Source: Pseudomonas sp. Bc-h (GTDB taxonomy: Bacteria > Pseudomonadota > Gammaproteobacteria > Pseudomonadales > Pseudomonadaceae). Taken from it: a stretch of DNA of 64,000 nucleotides. The notes under the pieces were generated by a model that did not search any database, was not told where the DNA came from, and saw only the letters and a list, made by a program, of their open reading frames with translations. Below, piece by piece: positions 53,100 to 63,069 of the stretch. Every line of letters begins with the position of its first letter. The stretch's first letter is position 1. Made by a program: the position numbers and the translations under genes. The stretch covers positions 187,251-251,250 of the forward strand of contig NZ_MUIN01000002.1 in the NCBI RefSeq assembly GCF_002080045.1. The letters run 5' to 3'.

Positions 53100-53111
53100 T
53101 ACTGATCAGTA
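53100..53111. promoter_or_regulatory. Palindrome before SDR, probable TetR operator
   Basis: TACTGATCAGTA, perfect 12-bp palindrome, 51 bp upstream of the SDR start and 197 bp before the divergent TetR gene. Confidence 0.6.
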
Positions 53112-53308
53112 CATAATTAATCAGAAACCTGCTGCCGCAGTCAATAACTTATGTATTGAGTAGTATAATATTCTCGTACGTCCGAGTGCGTTCTGGTGCT
53201 TGGAATAGCCGGTCAGTATTTGACGTTCATCTCATGGAGTGAGCGGCATACCGTTGACATTGGAACTATCCGGTTCCTAGCATGCTCGCTCATTTACGGG
53301 GATGATCT

Positions 53309-53905
53309 ATGACCAAGTCAGCCTATCTCGGCCGCCCGCGGCAGTTCGATTTGCAAGACGCGGCTCGGGACGCGATGAACGTGTTCTGGGATCGAGGTTA
53401 CGAGGGCGCGTCCCTCCCCGACCTCATTCAAGGCACCGGGCTGTCCCGCGGCAGCCTGTACAAGGCTTTTGGCGATAAGAAAGGCCTCCTGCTCGCAGCG
53501 CTGGAAATTTATATGGCCGAAGGGCTGAAGACTACTGCAGACATTCTGTCGCAACCAGGCACTGTCAAAGACGCCATTCGCCAATCGTTACCGCGCCACG
53601 CCTACGCCTGCGCAGATGAAGCTGGAAAACGCGGATGTTTGGTGGTCGCGGTAGCGAGTGAAATGGCCGCTCACGACCCGGAGATTGCGCGGCTCACAGG
53701 CCGTATGTTCCGACGCACTCAGCAACTGTATGCGAGTGCGGTCATCCGTGGGCAGGCCGCCGGGGAATTCAAGGAAGGTGATGAACAAGCAAAGGCGCGT
53801 TTTTTGGTTGGCCATATACAGGGGATGCGCGTGTTGGGCAAAACCGGTGTCAGCAGAGCCGACATGATCGCGCTGGTCGACACGGCGCTGATCATTCTGA
53901 GCTGA
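53309..53905 (+). CDS. TetR-family regulator
   Basis: A 198-residue TetR protein of the AcrR/YxaF-like group: LGRPRQFDLQDAARDAMNVFWDRGYEGASLPDLIQGTGLSRGSLYKAFGDKKGLL. The C-terminal half has the family's ACADEAGKRGCLVV. It probably represses the divergent SDR gene and itself. Confidence 0.92.
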   Translation: MTKSAYLGRPRQFDLQDAARDAMNVFWDRGYEGASLPDLIQGTGLSRGSLYKAFGDKKGLLLAALEIYMAEGLKTTADILSQPGTVKDAIRQSLPRHAYACADEAGKRGCLVVAVASEMAAHDPEIARLTGRMFRRTQQLYASAVIRGQAAGEFKEGDEQAKARFLVGHIQGMRVLGKTGVSRADMIALVDTALIILS

Positions 53906-54031
53906 TCACCCAGGCTTTCGGCTTTCGGCTTTCCGCTGACGCTGGTATCAACAGCTAACATTGCTCGATTGTCCCTACTAGCCAGCTTCAGCCACGGAAA
54001 CCGACTCGTTTTAGTCGACTAGGAGATCGAG

Positions 54032-54250
54032 ATAGACCACTTGCAAGTGATGCAGGTTTTTAGCCGGGTCGTGGAGACAAAGAATTTCAACAAGGCCTCC
54101 GAGGCTTTGGGCATCCTGCCGTCGATGACATTAACCGCGTTTCTGCCCGCGTGCAGCCGCCGGACACGCTCCCGATCTCGCGACCGTCGTTACGCAAGGC
54201 GATCATCAAACCCACCGGATGTGGCGAGTAACGTCAGGTTCGCACGCTAG
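54032..54250 (+). pseudogene. LysR-family regulator remnant
   Basis: After AGGAG the frame starts ATA-GAC-CAC-TTG-CAA, i.e. the expected ATG is ATA, then reads LQVMQVFSRVVETKNFNKASEALGI, the first helices of a LysR HTH, before degenerating into low-quality sequence. Only about 70 codons remain of about 300. Confidence 0.75.
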
Positions 54251-54435
54251 TCGCCAGTAACACGCGATCGCCAGCCGCGAGCCAGTCCCAAGCGTTGCGC
54301 AGTAACAGCAGACCAAAGCTTTCCATCGGATTTACCCTCATGTCCGGGATGATCGACTTGCTGGTGGGGTCGGTAGGCATATGTAACTTGTCTATCGTCT
54401 GCACGCCCATTCTTAACGATTACCGCAACTGTCAA

Positions 54436-55157
54436 CTAATTGCGAGTCGTCATCGCGCTGGTCGCTGCGGCTGTCTGATCCCCAATCAGCGCGTGACTAC
54501 ATTTGCTCCTCATGTAGCGGCGCAGTGCCAGTGTCGCAGTAATGCCACGAGGCCTGCCGCTCCCATCCATGCCCCCGACATACCGTGATCGCCTGTTTCA
54601 TGAATCAACCATGTATCGATCGCTGGAGTGAACCCGCCCACGATGGCTGCAAGGCTGTACGCGACCGAAAACCCGAGTGTGCGCAGCGACTCAGGCACGA
54701 TTTCGATGAGATAGACAATCATCGCCCCATTTAACAGACCTTAGAGGACGGACAGCCGCAGGCTGACGATCAAGAGTTTTTCGAAAGAAGGGCCTGCAGC
54801 GAGCCAGGTCATCGCCGGGTAGGCTGTCAGCACTGCAAGCAGCGTGCAAGTGAGCAGCACGGGCAACCTGCCCAGACGATCGGATACCGCGCCACTCAAT
54901 GGTAGCCAGACAAAGCTTGCGCACGCCACGAAGAAGGTCACTGCCAGGCTTTCAACCCGGGTGAGATGCAGGACTTCACGCCCAAATGTCGGGGTGTAGC
55001 CTTTCAGGGTATAAAACGACACGGTAGTCATCATCGCTACCAGCGCCCCCATCAGGACGACCTGCCAGTTGGCAGCCAGAGAGGTGTGCTCAGTGGTTGT
55101 AGACTTGCGCCGGGCCTCAAATGCACTCGAGTTACCTACTGGAGAAGCGTTACCCCC
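54436..55157 (-). pseudogene. MFS (metabolite:H+ symporter type) remnant with two frameshifts
   Basis: The minus strand encodes the C-terminal half of a citrate/tricarballylate-type permease: AANWQVVLMGALVAMMTTVSFY, PLSGAVSDRLGRLPVL, then after a one-base deletion near 54743 NGAMIVYLIEIVPESLR, GGFTPAIDTWLIHETGD and, after a second shift near 54540, ATLALRRYM. The N-terminal half is missing: an in-frame stop precedes codon 55157. With the LysR remnant beside it this may be a decayed tcu-like transport locus. Confidence 0.75.
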
Positions 55158-55194
55158 TTACCAACTTTCCATTCAAATCAGGCCTTGATGTTTA

Positions 55195-56628
55195 CTAACT
55201 GACATACCGCTTCAATTGCGCTTGCGCATGTCGTTGCATTGCCTCCCAGATTGCGTCCACATGATCGGCTTCAGTCTCCAGTGCTCCGATAGAGATGCGA
55301 ACCATCCAGCGTCCATCGATAGTTGCAGGCGTGAGAAACCCCTCTCCAGATCGGTTCAGATCATCCACCCAGGCACGGGTGTATTGGTCAAGTGCCTCTG
55401 GATTCACCTCTTGAGGCTCGTATCGGACGCACACGGTTTGCAACTGCACTGGCGCCAGAACTTTCCAACCCGGCATTGCTGCGACTTTTTCCTGAAGCGA
55501 TTTCGCATTGGAAATATCACGACGCAGGCGCGATTGCAGTCCGCAAACGCCCTCCTCGCGGATGAGGAACCACATTTTCAAGGCTCGGAACCGGCGCCCC
55601 AACGGAATGCCCGTATCACGCAAGTTCCGTACTTGCCCGTCAACTGAGGACTGTAGATAACTGGGATTAGTGGACATGACCCGCAACAAATGCTGTTCAT
55701 CGCGGACATAGTAAAGCGAGCAGTCGAAAGGCGCTCCCAGCCACTTATGCGCATTGATCACAACGCTATCCGCCCCCTCAATGCCTTCCCACATCCATCT
55801 GCATTCAGGCAGGATCATGGCAGCACCTGCCATAGCGGCATCAACATGGAACCACAGGCCATACTCCTGAACGATGTCAGCAATCTCGCCGATAGGGTCA
55901 ATCGACGCAGTGGCAGTCCCGCCAAGGCATCCAACCACAGCACAAGGGCAATAACCTGACGCGAGATCGGCTTCGATCATGCGCTTGAGTTCCGATGTGC
56001 GCATGGCCTGCTTATCGTCAAGGGGTACTAAGCGGATGTTTTCGCGTCCGAAACCTGCCAGCAGAGCGCCTTTCTCCACCGAGGAATGAGCACCGGCTGA
56101 TGCGTAAACGATGAGCCGCCGAGACTCCCCTTGAAGCCCCCCACGAGCCAGGCCATATTCTGTAGAGCGCTCGCGTGCCGAGATCAGCGAGACTAAGGTG
56201 CTCGTCGAAGCCGTGTCATTGATAACTCCGACCCAGCTGGTAGAGAGCCCGACCATTTGGCGATACCAGTCGACTACCACCTCCTCGATCTCTGTCACCG
56301 CAGGAGAAGACTGCCAAGATAAGCCAAGCACTCCGAGCCCCGTGCTCACGAGCTCGCCCAGAACGCCGGCTAGTGAGTTATTTGCGGGGTAGTAGCCAAA
56401 GAATGCGGGGTGTTGCCAATGCGTCAAATGCGGTAGCACTACCGTGTCAAGATCAGCAATCACTGCATCGAAGGGCTCTGGTTGGCCGGGTGGTGATTGA
56501 GGCAACAGAGCGCGCACCTCTCCCGGTTGCGTGGAAGCTTGTACGGGTCGCTCTGCAATGCCACTCCGATAATCTGCCAACCAATCTATGAGTGTATGAC
56601 CGTACTTGCGAAACTCTTCTGCATTCAT
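55195..56628 (-). CDS. PLP-dependent amino acid decarboxylase
   Basis: A 477-residue group II decarboxylase of the aromatic-L-amino-acid/tyrosine/tryptophan type. The PLP Lys is in INAHKWLGAPFDCS; HVDAAMAGAAM holds the Asp that binds the pyridine nitrogen, and the N-terminal HPAFFGYYPANNSLAGVLGEL is characteristic. It removes CO2 from an amino acid such as tryptophan or phenylalanine. It is transcribed alone. Confidence 0.93.
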   Translation of the reverse strand: MNAEEFRKYGHTLIDWLADYRSGIAERPVQASTQPGEVRALLPQSPPGQPEPFDAVIADLDTVVLPHLTHWQHPAFFGYYPANNSLAGVLGELVSTGLGVLGLSWQSSPAVTEIEEVVVDWYRQMVGLSTSWVGVINDTASTSTLVSLISARERSTEYGLARGGLQGESRRLIVYASAGAHSSVEKGALLAGFGRENIRLVPLDDKQAMRTSELKRMIEADLASGYCPCAVVGCLGGTATASIDPIGEIADIVQEYGLWFHVDAAMAGAAMILPECRWMWEGIEGADSVVINAHKWLGAPFDCSLYYVRDEQHLLRVMSTNPSYLQSSVDGQVRNLRDTGIPLGRRFRALKMWFLIREEGVCGLQSRLRRDISNAKSLQEKVAAMPGWKVLAPVQLQTVCVRYEPQEVNPEALDQYTRAWVDDLNRSGEGFLTPATIDGRWMVRISIGALETEADHVDAIWEAMQRHAQAQLKRYVS

Positions 56629-56796
56629 GATTTTTTAGCTCTCAATCTTGAGTCTAGAAACGACATCGACGTCACGGGTTCCGCGCACAACATCACCAAA
56701 TACCTCGAGATTTGTCACTGCAACAGTTGATATAAACGGTGGCACTGATCAGGAGTGGCCCATGACCGCACTCCTGACCAGCTGGACACAATACCG

Positions 56797-57747
56797 TCAG
56801 TTATTCAGGAATTTGACCACCGTCGCATTCAACCCAGCAGAGCATTCTTCTGGTAACCAGTGCCCGCAACCCGGCAAGATTTCACCTTGTACGTTAGTTG
56901 CATATTTCTTTGTTTGATCAATCTGAAACTGCCCTAAGCCGTTACGTCCACCACCGCCGATTGCCAATGTCGGCATGCTCAAGGGCGTTTTCGACAGTTC
57001 AGCGTTTTCAGCAATCGACTTGTTCAGGGCGCGGTAATACTCGAACGACGCATTCAACGTTTGGGGCTTGGCGTAAGACTTGGCGTATAGATCAATCAGC
57101 TTGGGCGTGAACGCATCCATCTTGGCAGCATGGGACTGAATGAATCGTTTGAGGAAGAATTTCTCATGCCCAGTGATCAATGTTTCGGCCATGTGATCGT
57201 CCGCGGCGAAGAAGCTAAAGTGCCAGACCAGTGATTCACCTTCCGGGGAGAAGGCCGGGAAGTCGTACACGCTCTTATCGGGAATCGGCGCCTCCATGAA
57301 CACTAGTTTTTTGATCTGGCTTTGATGTGTCACTGCCATTGGATACGAGTTCCAGATGCCGATGTCGTGCGCGACCAGATCAAACGGCTGGTTGCCGCTT
57401 AGCTGCGTAGCAAGATCAAACAGGTATTTCGAGACGGCAGTACCGGAGTACCCGGTTTTAGGCGGCTGCGACTCTCCCAACCCTGGCAAATCGACTGCTA
57501 CTACGGTGTGATTTTTCGCAAGTTCTGGCATCAAGTTGTGCCACTCGTACCACGCCTGGCCAAAGCCATGGACCAGATAAACCATAGGCCCGGAGCCGCC
57601 TTTTACGTAGTGGAGCTTGATACCGTCTACGGTTTTGAACTGACTCTGGAACCCCTTCGGAACAGGAAATTCCGCCGCTTGGGCAAAGTATGGCAAAGCC
57701 ATGGTGATCGCTGCCGTTGCGAGAGCCCATTTAAAATGCTTTTTCAC
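56797..57747 (-). CDS. Exported alpha/beta hydrolase (epoxide-hydrolase-like)
   Basis: A 316-residue protein with a Sec signal peptide ([25 protein letters not shown]). The hydrolase fold has the oxyanion HGF motif ([13 protein letters not shown]), nucleophile Asp in LVAHDIGIW, and catalytic His in GCGHWLPEE. An Asp nucleophile fits epoxide hydrolases or haloalkanoate dehalogenases. Periplasmic location is inferred. Confidence 0.9.
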   Translation of the reverse strand: MKKHFKWALATAAITMALPYFAQAAEFPVPKGFQSQFKTVDGIKLHYVKGGSGPMVYLVHGFGQAWYEWHNLMPELAKNHTVVAVDLPGLGESQPPKTGYSGTAVSKYLFDLATQLSGNQPFDLVAHDIGIWNSYPMAVTHQSQIKKLVFMEAPIPDKSVYDFPAFSPEGESLVWHFSFFAADDHMAETLITGHEKFFLKRFIQSHAAKMDAFTPKLIDLYAKSYAKPQTLNASFEYYRALNKSIAENAELSKTPLSMPTLAIGGGGRNGLGQFQIDQTKKYATNVQGEILPGCGHWLPEECSAGLNATVVKFLNN

Positions 57748-58199
57748 GTCGTGTACCCCTCGGGCTGAGGCTCGCCATTCACGGATCGTTATCCCCGATT
57801 GCTAGGCGGCTGCTTGTGATCGTCAATTATTTTAAGTAGGTCATATAAGTAACGATCGGTACAGTATAAGCAGCGGCATCACTCGTCAATGATATTTGTA
57901 CCACTTGGTATTTATGTTCCTGAAAAGCCTGACTCCTCCCACCTAGAGCGCTGTTCGCACTTTCAGCATGCCGCGGGACGAAGACCCGCGAGATTCGCTA
58001 TTTAGAACGGTGTGGCTGCTCAGATCGAACTACGGTTTGAAGCGCGCGCTCTGCCGAGGATATTCAATAATGTACGGTGGCCGTACAATTTTGTGAGACA
58101 GGAGCTCGGCATCAGTTGTTAGGATTGGAGCCCAACCGCCTTGCAAAAGTTAGGCTCAAGTCCCATACCGAAGACCCGGTGCTTGGTGGTTGTAGCCGA
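57748..58199. other. Regulatory stretch between hydrolase and AraC genes
   Basis: No gene. It holds GTAACGATCGGTAC (57849-57862), a 14-bp palindrome with one mismatched pair that looks like a TetR-type operator for the hydrolase, and the inverted repeat TGTACGG-TGG-CCGTACA (58071-58087). Confidence 0.55.
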
Positions 58200-59162
58200 T
58201 CAATGCTTCACGTTGCTCGTGTCCCGGTTCCTGAGTTGAATCGGCTCCGGCCCATCGTCAACTGACAAATTCGCAAATTCCCCAATAGAAAAATTTCTAA
58301 TATGACGTCTTGGGGGTTCTCCGAACGTTCGTCCATATTCACGGCTGAACTGCGACTGGCTGGCATATCCCACCCGGAATGCGGCCGACTCGGCATTGAT
58401 GCCCTCCGATGTCATAAGGCGCCGGGCCTCGATTAGTCGTAATTTTTTTTGATACTGGAAAGGCGTCATCGACGTCAGCGCTTTGAATTGACGATGGAAG
58501 GCCGAAGTACTCATCTGTGCAATCGCCGCCAATTGCTCCAGTCGAACGGTCTGGGAGAAGCAGTGACGCAGCCATTCCAAGGCCTCCCTGACTCGCTTGC
58601 CAGAGGGACTTCCCACGAGCAGTTCAGCAATTCTCTGACCATTTGGGCCGGCCATTAGCCAGAAACACATCTCCCGCATGATCAGCGGATAAATGGTATC
58701 GATGGCTTGAGGTGTATCGAACAGCCGCATGATGCGCACCGCGCAGTCACTCAACGGACCCGTGAAATCAGTCACGAGAACACCGCGTTCGCAATCGGCG
58801 CTCATCGAGTCTAAAACGTGCAGACCTTCGGCGACATCCCGCATCAGGGCCAGGTCCAGGGCAATTGCCATAACCAGACAGGGTTCGGCCGAACTGGCTT
58901 GAATTACACGGCCAAGGGAGGGGGCCGTGACGGACACTATTAACGCTTCACCCGCACGATATTCGAACGAACGATCTCCGAACACGGCGCATTTGGCACC
59001 TTGGGCGACGATGCAGATCGCCGGGGCGAAGAGTCGGTGCGTGGGAGGCTTTTCTTGATCGGAGCGAAGAATGAGTACATCGGCAATGGGTGTGACGTAA
59101 GGGCCGTGACCCGCTTGGGCGTCTGTGTAGTGCAAGATCAAATCTATCAACTGGCGTGACAT
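58200..59162 (-). CDS. AraC-family regulator
   Basis: A 320-residue AraC protein: an AraC_N sensor domain (PPTHRLFAPAICIVAQGAKCAVFGDRSFEY) and two helix-turn-helices near the C-terminus (LEQLAAIAQMSTSAFHRQFKALTSMTPFQYQKKLRLIEARRLM). ATG 59162. It is divergent from the SDR at 59291 and probably activates it. Confidence 0.92.
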   Translation of the reverse strand: MSRQLIDLILHYTDAQAGHGPYVTPIADVLILRSDQEKPPTHRLFAPAICIVAQGAKCAVFGDRSFEYRAGEALIVSVTAPSLGRVIQASSAEPCLVMAIALDLALMRDVAEGLHVLDSMSADCERGVLVTDFTGPLSDCAVRIMRLFDTPQAIDTIYPLIMREMCFWLMAGPNGQRIAELLVGSPSGKRVREALEWLRHCFSQTVRLEQLAAIAQMSTSAFHRQFKALTSMTPFQYQKKLRLIEARRLMTSEGINAESAAFRVGYASQSQFSREYGRTFGEPPRRHIRNFSIGEFANLSVDDGPEPIQLRNRDTSNVKH

Positions 59163-59290
59163 GCTGCTCACTCTGCAAGTGATCTGATTATTGAGAACAG
59201 GAATAGGCAAAAACTCGAAGAGTTCGGGTATCCAGATTGCGCGTTATAAGCTTCATCATTGAGGCACCTCCATGATAAAGGCCCAATACG

Positions 59291-60070
59291 ATGCCCGTAG
59301 ATCAGCCCGTAAAACAAGCCACCCAAGTAGCCATCGTGACTGGTGGCAGCCGAGGAATCGGCCGTCACACCGTGATGTGCCTAGCTCGACGAGGCGTGCA
59401 TTCGATTTTTACCTACCAGACCGGCGAGGTACAGGCGCATGAGGTTGTTGCGTTGACCGCCGAAGCCGGAGCGAAAGCGATTGCTCTGCAGTTGGATGTC
59501 GCGGACTCAACGTCATTTGCGGATTTCGCCCGCCGGGTACAGGCGTCGTTGGCGCAGTTGGGTGTCGAGTGCTTCGATTACCTGGTCAATAACGCAGGAA
59601 CATCTTCAAATTCCAGCTTTTACGAAACCGAAGAAGCTGAAATGGACGCTCTGTTTGCAGTGCATTTCAAAAGCGTATTTTTACTGACCCAACGGCTGGT
59701 ACCCATGATGCGCGACGGGGGACGGATTGTGAATCTTTCATCAGGGCTGGCACGCTTCGCAATGCCTAATCGAGCAGCATATGGCTCAATGAAGGCCGCC
59801 GTTGAATCGCTCACGCGCTACATGGCTCTGGAACTCGCTCCGCGAAAAATCGCTGCTAATGTCGTGGCTCCAGGCGCCATTGCGACCGACTTCAGTGGCG
59901 GCGTTGTACGGGACAATCCGCAAGTCAACAAGCTCATCGCAGCCCAGACAGCGTTGGGTCGAGTGGGCTTGCCTGAAGAGGTAGGGTCAGTGATCGCAGG
60001 CCTGCTGTCCGATGAATTCGGATGGGTCAATGCCCAGCGGATTGAAGTCGCCGGGGGTGTTTCCATTTAA
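59291..60070 (+). CDS. SDR-family oxidoreductase
   Basis: A 259-residue classical SDR: TGGSRGIG, NNAGTSS, and YGSMK with LSS. It resembles 3-ketoacyl-ACP reductases. Divergent from the AraC-family gene, the usual layout of an AraC-activated reductase. Confidence 0.92.
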   Translation: MPVDQPVKQATQVAIVTGGSRGIGRHTVMCLARRGVHSIFTYQTGEVQAHEVVALTAEAGAKAIALQLDVADSTSFADFARRVQASLAQLGVECFDYLVNNAGTSSNSSFYETEEAEMDALFAVHFKSVFLLTQRLVPMMRDGGRIVNLSSGLARFAMPNRAAYGSMKAAVESLTRYMALELAPRKIAANVVAPGAIATDFSGGVVRDNPQVNKLIAAQTALGRVGLPEEVGSVIAGLLSDEFGWVNAQRIEVAGGVSI

Positions 60071-60242
60071 TTGAGGCTGCGGCATTTCGCAGCTTTGCCG
60101 AGTGGAGGCGCATTTCGATCCACTCTCAATAGACTGCAGGGTTGGCGGACGCGATTCGCTCTGCCAACCCACTGCCGCCTCAACGGAGTCGCATCCCAGA
60201 ACGTGCATGCAGGCGGCGCTTGTGTTGCCAAGCAATTCCATG

Positions 60243-60270
60243 TATTTATTTAGTGATCACTAAATAAATA
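60243..60270. promoter_or_regulatory. Perfect 28-bp palindrome before hydrolase/TetR operon
   Basis: The left half TATTTATTTAGTGA is followed directly by its reverse complement, ending 10 bp before the ATG at 60281. It is an ideal dimeric operator for the TetR protein encoded second in the operon. Confidence 0.75.
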
Positions 60271-60280
60271 GGTTCTGAAG

Positions 60281-61159
60281 ATGACGACAGCTTACTTCGC
60301 CGGTTTTTCCACTGAGCTCATCGAGACAACCCGTGGACGTTTCCACATCCGCCGCCGAGGGGAAGGCACGCCCTTACTGCTGATACACGGATTCCCTCAG
60401 TCACACGCCTGTTGGAGTGAGGTGGCGCCTGCTCTGGCCGAAACGCGGGAGGTCATCTGCATCGATCTGCTCGGCTATGGTTATTCCGATTCCCCTCAAG
60501 GTGACGCCTTGCATCTGCGTTATTCCAAACAGGAAATGGCACTGGACTGCCTGGCCGTGCTGGACGAATTGGGCATCGAAAGCTTTTGCGTGGCTGGCCA
60601 CGATCGTGGCGCCTTCGTCGCATGCCGCCTAGCGTTGTTTGCACCTGAGCGCGTTATGCGCCTCATCGTGATGGACAATCTGCCCACATTCGTTTTGTGG
60701 GATCGAATAAACCAGGACTCCAGTTTCATTCCGCACTGGCGAGAGATGGCCACCCCCACCAGTGAATCAATGTTGACCCTGGAATGGATGGTGGATCTCA
60801 TGCGCGACCACACTGAGAGTCGTTCCTTGGATTGCTTGACGCCTCAGGCTATGGCTCAGTATCGCGAATCCTGGGCGAACCCGAATCGGATTCATGGTTT
60901 TGCAGAAGATTACCGGGCAGGCGCTGGCCCGGACGTGGCGTTGGACAGGAAGGATTTCGAGGCGGGCAAGCGGATCACGACCCCTGCCCTAATCATTTGG
61001 GGGCAGGCGTTTTTGGGCCAGTCTCCGGAGTCCCCTCTGGACACATGGCGCCGCACCCTTACCCCGGAGGCGTTAGGGGTCGAAGTTCCTGGCGGTCATT
61101 TCAATGCTGAAGAGGCCCCACTGGAAACAGTGGCAGCAATGAATGCATTTCTACGTTGA
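60281..61159 (+). CDS. Alpha/beta hydrolase, haloacetate-dehalogenase-like
   Basis: A 292-residue cytoplasmic hydrolase: HGFPQSHACW, nucleophile Asp in VAGHDRGAF, and catalytic His in PGGHFNAEE. It is of the Asp-nucleophile group with dehalogenases and epoxide hydrolases. First gene of a two-gene operon with its TetR-type regulator 15 bases downstream. Confidence 0.9.
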   Translation: MTTAYFAGFSTELIETTRGRFHIRRRGEGTPLLLIHGFPQSHACWSEVAPALAETREVICIDLLGYGYSDSPQGDALHLRYSKQEMALDCLAVLDELGIESFCVAGHDRGAFVACRLALFAPERVMRLIVMDNLPTFVLWDRINQDSSFIPHWREMATPTSESMLTLEWMVDLMRDHTESRSLDCLTPQAMAQYRESWANPNRIHGFAEDYRAGAGPDVALDRKDFEAGKRITTPALIIWGQAFLGQSPESPLDTWRRTLTPEALGVEVPGGHFNAEEAPLETVAAMNAFLR

Positions 61160-61174
61160 TACCGAGGCTCGATC

Positions 61175-61810
61175 ATGTCGCATTCCCACGTGAAAGAAGA
61201 ATCGGACCCGCCTTCCAAACGAGGAAGGCCGCGCCATTTCAACCGTGCAGAGGTCCTCGCTCAAGCGATGGAAGTGTTTTGGGTGAACGGTTTTCAAGGC
61301 AGCTCTATTCATGAACTGTCGCAGTCAATGGGGCTGGCTCCCGCGAGTTTGTATGCTGCATTCGGAAGCAAGGAAGGATTGTTTGAAGAAGCAGTCGCGC
61401 TGTACCTGGCGACCGAGGCAGAGAAATCATGGCAAGCTTTTGAGCAAGCTGACCGACTTCGCGACGGCGTGCGATCACTCCTTATCGAGACAGTGAATTT
61501 GCTCACTCACACAGAACGCCCCAGAGGCTGTCTGCTCGTATTGGGCGACAAGGGAATGTCACCATCGCCCGACAATGTTCGAGAAGTCATGCGTAAGCAA
61601 CGGGAGTTGAAACGAGAACAGTTGGCTGCGCGACTTCAGCGTGCGCTTACTGAAGCAGAGATCCCTCCCTCTACCGACGTAGACGCATTGGCGGCCTCGG
61701 TGTTTATTTTCATGAGCGGCCTGTCGATTGAAACGGCCGACGGCGCATCCAAGGCCAGGCTATTGAGCGCCATCGGCGAGTTCATGTCGCGGTGGCCAGC
61801 GCAAGATTGA
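61175..61810 (+). CDS. TetR-family regulator
   Basis: A 211-residue TetR protein: KRGRPRHFNRAEVLAQAMEVFWVNGFQGSSIHELSQSMGLAPASLYAAFGSKEGLF, with TERPRGCLLV further on. It is co-transcribed with the hydrolase and likely controls both from the 28-bp palindrome upstream. Confidence 0.92.
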   Translation: MSHSHVKEESDPPSKRGRPRHFNRAEVLAQAMEVFWVNGFQGSSIHELSQSMGLAPASLYAAFGSKEGLFEEAVALYLATEAEKSWQAFEQADRLRDGVRSLLIETVNLLTHTERPRGCLLVLGDKGMSPSPDNVREVMRKQRELKREQLAARLQRALTEAEIPPSTDVDALAASVFIFMSGLSIETADGASKARLLSAIGEFMSRWPAQD

Positions 61811-62085
61811 GGACGGGCACTCTGCCAATAAACGGCGGTCAGGTGATCAGAACCACGAGAAACAGACCACCTCTGATTCGCGAGTTCGTCTCACTCAGGT
61901 TCGGTACGTTTGACCGATATTTCCGTGCAGCCGAACGGTCTGGGTGTACGCTTCAAATTCTAAAAGCTTACTGCGGTCATCCGAACAGGATGATCGCAGC
62001 ATCGGTCATGAGGCGTGTTTGAACATGCTGGTGATGGGCAATTTGCGGCGCAAGGAATTGCACACTCATGAGCCGATCAGAGGAA

Positions 62086-62478
62086 CTATCGCTGCACAGC
62101 GACGCATTTGATCTCCACGAGAAGTCCAGGGCGAGCCAGCTCACTGACACCTATGCAAGTCCATGCACAGATTCCCCTGGGAAAGATTTCATCCTTCACG
62201 CGTCTGAAAATGGGCATATGGCAATGCATATCGACGTGATAAGTGGTCATTTCGACAACATCTGCAAAATCGCAGCCACCGGCTTCCAGTACGAGTCGCA
62301 GATTCTCCCATGCCGCTAGAAACTGCTGCTCTGGATCTGCGATAACTAATAATTCCGGCGTCCGGCCTACTTGGCCAGCGCAGTAAAGCGTTTTTCCTAC
62401 TTTGACAGCCGGCGCATAACCAGCTTGGTCGTAAAGCAATTTCATGCCATCTGGAACAATCATCTGACGATCAGTCAT
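62086..62478 (-). CDS. RidA-family protein
   Basis: A 130-residue RidA/YjgF-type protein, start ATG 62478. Features include VGKTLYCAGQVGRTPE, QFLAAWENLRLVLEAGGCDFADVVEMTTYHVD and the ligand-site Glu near VEIKCVAV. The usual Arg of the imine-deaminase site in RPxR appears shifted (ELARPGLLVEI), so it may be a non-canonical RidA subgroup. Confidence 0.88.
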   Translation of the reverse strand: MTDRQMIVPDGMKLLYDQAGYAPAVKVGKTLYCAGQVGRTPELLVIADPEQQFLAAWENLRLVLEAGGCDFADVVEMTTYHVDMHCHMPIFRRVKDEIFPRGICAWTCIGVSELARPGLLVEIKCVAVQR

Positions 62479-62581
62479 GGTTGTACAGCCCAAGATATAA
62501 AACGGGTTCAAAAACTAACCCAGGTGCCATTGCACACGGGTCAGTCCTCATTAATCAATTAAACACGGCAGACCTTTCCGC

Positions 62582-62839
62582 TCAGTTTTCATTCAGGCAA
62601 GCATTACCATTGGCCTCATAATGCAGACTGTGAGATTTACCCATCCGGTCAACGTAGCTCATGACGACCGGCCGAACGCCGCAAAAATCCAGATCTGGGC
62701 TCATGGTCACCTCAGCGATATCAAGTTTTGTAGAGTAGGTATATTCTTGAACGTCCTGGGTGTGATCGTTGTCCGCAAACGCATTCACGGCCCAGGCGCT
62801 CAAAGCAACGCATGTCAAAGCGATCAAATTAGACTTCAT
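62582..62839 (-). CDS. DUF2790 small exported protein
   Basis: An 85-residue protein with a signal peptide (MKSNLIALTCVALSAWAVNAFA) and the pseudomonad DUF2790 body (YSTKLDIAEVTMSPDLDFCGVRPVVMSYVDRMGKSHSLHY). Periplasmic, function unknown; the two Cys could form a disulfide. Confidence 0.87.
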   Translation of the reverse strand: MKSNLIALTCVALSAWAVNAFADNDHTQDVQEYTYSTKLDIAEVTMSPDLDFCGVRPVVMSYVDRMGKSHSLHYEANGNACLNEN

Positions 62840-63069
62840 GTAAACTCCTTCACAAGGCATTATCTTTTGATGCCTGTATGACGAAGCTCCCCTAAACTTA
62901 TTCCCCCGGCGCTGAAAGAATCTAGGGCATTACACACCACCCATTACTCTTCTACTGCTCAATGGCAGTGATTCCGGCTACCCCGAGATGGGTAGGTAGG
63001 CGCGGCGACTCATGACCTCTCTTTGAATCATGCCAGCATTGCCATTCTGCAATGTCTCTGCCTCGCAAA

